64,000 bases of DNA from Flavihumibacter rivuli. Lineage in GTDB: Bacteria; Bacteroidota; Bacteroidia; Chitinophagales; Chitinophagaceae. The notes under the pieces were generated by a model. The model was given only the letters and a program-made list of their open reading frames with translations, did no database searches and was not told the origin of the DNA. The DNA lies in the NCBI RefSeq assembly GCF_018595685.2, contig NZ_CP092334.1, forward strand, positions 214,001 to 278,000, in the 5' to 3' direction. Made by a program: the position numbers and the translations under genes. The stretch's first letter is position 1. Each line of letters starts with the position of its first letter. Shown here one piece after another: positions 62,002 to 64,000 of this stretch.

Positions 62002-62796
62002 ATGGCTAAAGTTATTCTGATCACCGGGGTATCTTCCGGTTTAGGGGAGGCCCTGGCAAATTATTTTTCAGCAAAGGGACATACCGTTTATGGCGCGTCA
62101 CGCAGGCCGGTATCGGGACAGCATTTCCGGCACCTGGTGATGGATGTGGGCAGGCAGGAGTCGGTACAGCAGGGTGTGGCCAAGGTGCTGCAGGAAGAAG
62201 GAAGGATCGACGTGCTGATCAATAATGCGGGACTGGGCATTGCCGGTCCGCTCGAGTACCTTACGGAAGGGGATATACGCGCAGTGCTGGATACCAATAT
62301 CATTGGGGTGATGAATACCTGCCAGGCCGTACTGCCCGCCATGCGGCAGCAGGGTAGTGGCCTTATCATCAATATCAGTTCCATTGGCGCGGAGATCGGC
62401 CTGCCTTTCAGGGGCCTCTACAGTGCTTCCAAGGCAGCTGTTGACCGGCTTACCGAATCCATCAGGATGGAGATGGCAGCCTATGGCGTGAAGGCCTGTG
62501 TGGTGCAGCCGGGTGATATCCGTACGGCCATCAACCAGCACCGTCTCGCCACGGGTGTTGATGCCGGTAGCGTTTACCATAAGTCCTTTGCCCGTACCAA
62601 TGAGCTGATCAACGAAGGCGTGAGCAAGGGCATGGATCCTGTGGAAGTCTGCCGCCTGGTGGATAAGGTGCTGCAAACCCCTTCCCCGAAAGCGATCTAC
62701 CGCATCGGCAAGCCCCTGGAAAAACTATCGGTTACGCTTAAACGCATATTGCCTTCCGCTGTTTTTGAGAAAATGGTGAGGAAGCACTATGAGTGA
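62002..62796 (+). CDS. Short-chain dehydrogenase/reductase
   Basis: A 264-residue classical SDR. The cofactor motif is TGVSSGLGEALA, then the GASRRP segment with an Arg favouring NADP, VLINNAGLGIAGPLEYLTE, the catalytic NISSIGAEIGLPFRGLYSASKAAV with Ser, Tyr and Lys, and the VQPGDIRTAI loop. A C-terminal part of about 60 residues (KLSVTLKRILPSAVFEKM) is longer and more basic than in minimal SDRs. It lies 32 bases after the membrane protein on the same strand and converges with dinB after 18 bases. The substrate is unknown. ATG at 62002 chosen over GTG-type start five codons up. Confidence 0.86.
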   Translation: MAKVILITGVSSGLGEALANYFSAKGHTVYGASRRPVSGQHFRHLVMDVGRQESVQQGVAKVLQEEGRIDVLINNAGLGIAGPLEYLTEGDIRAVLDTNIIGVMNTCQAVLPAMRQQGSGLIINISSIGAEIGLPFRGLYSASKAAVDRLTESIRMEMAAYGVKACVVQPGDIRTAINQHRLATGVDAGSVYHKSFARTNELINEGVSKGMDPVEVCRLVDKVLQTPSPKAIYRIGKPLEKLSVTLKRILPSAVFEKMVRKHYE

Positions 62797-62814
62797 GAAC
62801 ATGTATCCCATCCA

Positions 62815-63978
62815 TCACATCCCCGCCCTCCCTCCCCTTGCCCTGATCACGGAGCTTTCGCCGAAGCGGTGCTTTACGCTGTCGATGGCCTGGTAGAGGC
62901 GTACCATTTCCTGCGTGCTGTCGAAGAGGTTGAGCTGGTAATTGCCCGGGATCAGCTGCGTGAAGCGGATGCCCAGCAAGCGTACCAGCATGCGCCTGTC
63001 GTAGAGCTTGAAGAACAGTTCCTTCGCGGTTTGCAGCAGGATATGGTCCGCAGCGGTATAGGGGATGCTGCATTGCCTGGTCACCGTATCAAAATTGGCA
63101 TAGCGCAACTTCACGGTCACGCAGCCTGTCAGCTTGTTCTGCTCCCTCAACTGGAAACCGATGCTTTCGGTCATGCGCACCAGTTCGCCATGCAGGAAGT
63201 TCACGTCAATGGTGTCCGTAGGGAAGGTCTGTTCGGTGGAAATGGACTTCTGTTCACGGTAAGGCACAACCGGTGATTCATCAATGCCCTGTGAACGTTT
63301 CCATAATTCAATGCCGTTCTTGCCCAGCAGGTTGTGCAGCATCTGCATCGGGATCTCGCTGAGGGTGCGGACGGTCTCCACGCCCATCTGGATCAGGAGG
63401 TGCGCGGTCTCTTTGCCAATGCCGGGTATCTTGTTGATCGCAAGCGGGGCGAGGAAGGAACGTTCTTCGCCAAAGGGGATCACCAGCTGGCCATTGGGTT
63501 TCACTTCATTGGTACCCACCTTGCTCACCAGTTTATTGCTGGCCAGCGCATAGGAAATGGGCAGGCCGCTTTCCTTCATGATCTTCTGCTTCAGCTCCGC
63601 CGTGAACTTGCTGCAGCCGAAGAATTTATCCATGCCGCTGAGGTCGATATAGAATTCATCGATGGATGATTTCTCGAACAGTGGCACGCTGTCGGCAATG
63701 ATCTCGGTCACCAGCTTTGAGTATTTGCTGTAGCTCTCCATATCGCCGCTGATGATGAGGGCATGCGGACAAAGCCGCCGCGCCAGTTTCATGGGCATGG
63801 CGCTGTGGATGCCGAACTTGCGTGCTTCGTAGCTGCAGGCCGCCACCACGCCGCGGTCGCCGGAGCCGCCGACGATCAGGGGCTTGCCTTTCAGTGCCGT
63901 ATTCTTCAGGCATTCCACCGATACAAAGAATGCATCGAGGTCCAGATGGGTGATATGTCGTTCTGCCTTGGCTGTCAT
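62815..63978 (-). CDS. dinB: DNA polymerase IV
   Basis: A 387-residue Y-family translesion DNA polymerase. The catalytic motifs are HLDLDAFFVSVE (Asp13) and SSIDEFYIDLSG (Asp107, Glu108); CSYEARKFGIHSAMPM and the HhH-type NKIPGIGKETAHLLIQMG follow. The little-finger domain spans about 240-345. A clamp-binding motif QLNLF is at residues 348-352, with a further 35 residues after it. The ATG at 63978 lies 22 bases from the window end, so the whole gene is present. Not related to the DinB-fold protein at 4.8 kb. Confidence 0.96.
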   Translation of the reverse strand: MTAKAERHITHLDLDAFFVSVECLKNTALKGKPLIVGGSGDRGVVAACSYEARKFGIHSAMPMKLARRLCPHALIISGDMESYSKYSKLVTEIIADSVPLFEKSSIDEFYIDLSGMDKFFGCSKFTAELKQKIMKESGLPISYALASNKLVSKVGTNEVKPNGQLVIPFGEERSFLAPLAINKIPGIGKETAHLLIQMGVETVRTLSEIPMQMLHNLLGKNGIELWKRSQGIDESPVVPYREQKSISTEQTFPTDTIDVNFLHGELVRMTESIGFQLREQNKLTGCVTVKLRYANFDTVTRQCSIPYTAADHILLQTAKELFFKLYDRRMLVRLLGIRFTQLIPGNYQLNLFDSTQEMVRLYQAIDSVKHRFGESSVIRARGGRAGM

Positions 63979-64000
63979 CTTATTCCTTGTTTCTTCTTGG

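Noticed and set aside
62738..63073. Opposite-frame open frame at the SDR/Pol IV junction
   Set aside because: It overlaps the 3' end of the Pol IV gene in another frame, with a protein of compositional bias and no motif.
1..64000. tRNA or rRNA genes
   Set aside because: The intergenic spaces were looked through and no cloverleaf-like segment with a T-loop or an rRNA-like stretch was seen; a search with tRNAscan-type software would be decisive.

Overview
The window looks like a chromosomal segment of a Bacteroidota bacterium, most likely family Chitinophagaceae (family-level placement is inference). The reasons are: two SusC/SusD outer-membrane pairs, a 2,400-residue SprA of the type IX secretion system (T9SS), a type B T9SS C-terminal sorting domain, a PorE-like TPR/propeller/OmpA protein, a fused alpha-beta E1 dehydrogenase, futalosine-pathway menaquinone genes, and promoter boxes of the TAnnTTTG type. 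GC content is moderate. No tRNA, rRNA, CRISPR array, phage or intact insertion sequence was seen.

Layout. 1-9.4 kb is housekeeping: mqnB-mqnD (menaquinone), queD-folE (pterin/queuosine), fabD, a PLP sulfur-amino-acid enzyme with a GNAT enzyme, a DinB-fold protein, a 37-kDa nucleoid-associated protein, fabH and ruvA. These are interrupted at 5.87-6.48 kb by a non-coding repeat block made of a 158-bp direct duplication between inverted arms of a short repeat. 9.4-17.9 kb holds sprA and three small unassigned or partly assigned proteins. 17.9-30.9 kb is one long minus-strand run: folD, queE, a PorE-like protein, dprA, guaB, lnt, an alpha/beta hydrolase, a large T9SS cargo protein, an SDR and a small secreted protein. 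31.3-38.9 kb has a first SusC/SusD pair, then a two-gene unit of a small secreted protein and an outer-membrane barrel with an N-terminal ComEA-like helix-hairpin-helix. 38.9-45.7 kb is again housekeeping: DUF3467, radC, a one-helix small protein, prs, L25, pth, a FAH-family enzyme and a fused branched-chain-type E1. 45.9-52.4 kb has a transposase-derived protein without its catalytic residues and a second SusC/SusD pair with a third lipoprotein.

52.4-62 kb is a nitrous oxide reduction island. A seven-gene minus-strand operon (cytochrome c, nosZ of the Sec/lipoprotein clade II type, a membrane-NosL fusion, nosD, nosF, nosY, truncated haemoglobin) starts divergently from a Crp/Fnr-family regulator gene. 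Past the regulator lies a His-rich polytopic membrane protein. At the far end, a fasciclin lipoprotein gene converges on the operon.

The most notable observation is a shared operator. A Crp-like palindrome, TTATGA-N6-TCATAA, occurs in front of the nos operon (59919-59942) and in front of the fasciclin gene (52424-52441). In both places it lies the same distance, within one base, from a -7-like promoter element. This predicts a small regulon under the adjacent Crp-family regulator and ties the fasciclin lipoprotein to N2O respiration. The second most interesting items are the catalytically dead IS1595-like protein and the HhH-barrel protein, a possible outer-membrane DNA-handling component. 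The window ends with an SDR gene and a Pol IV gene.
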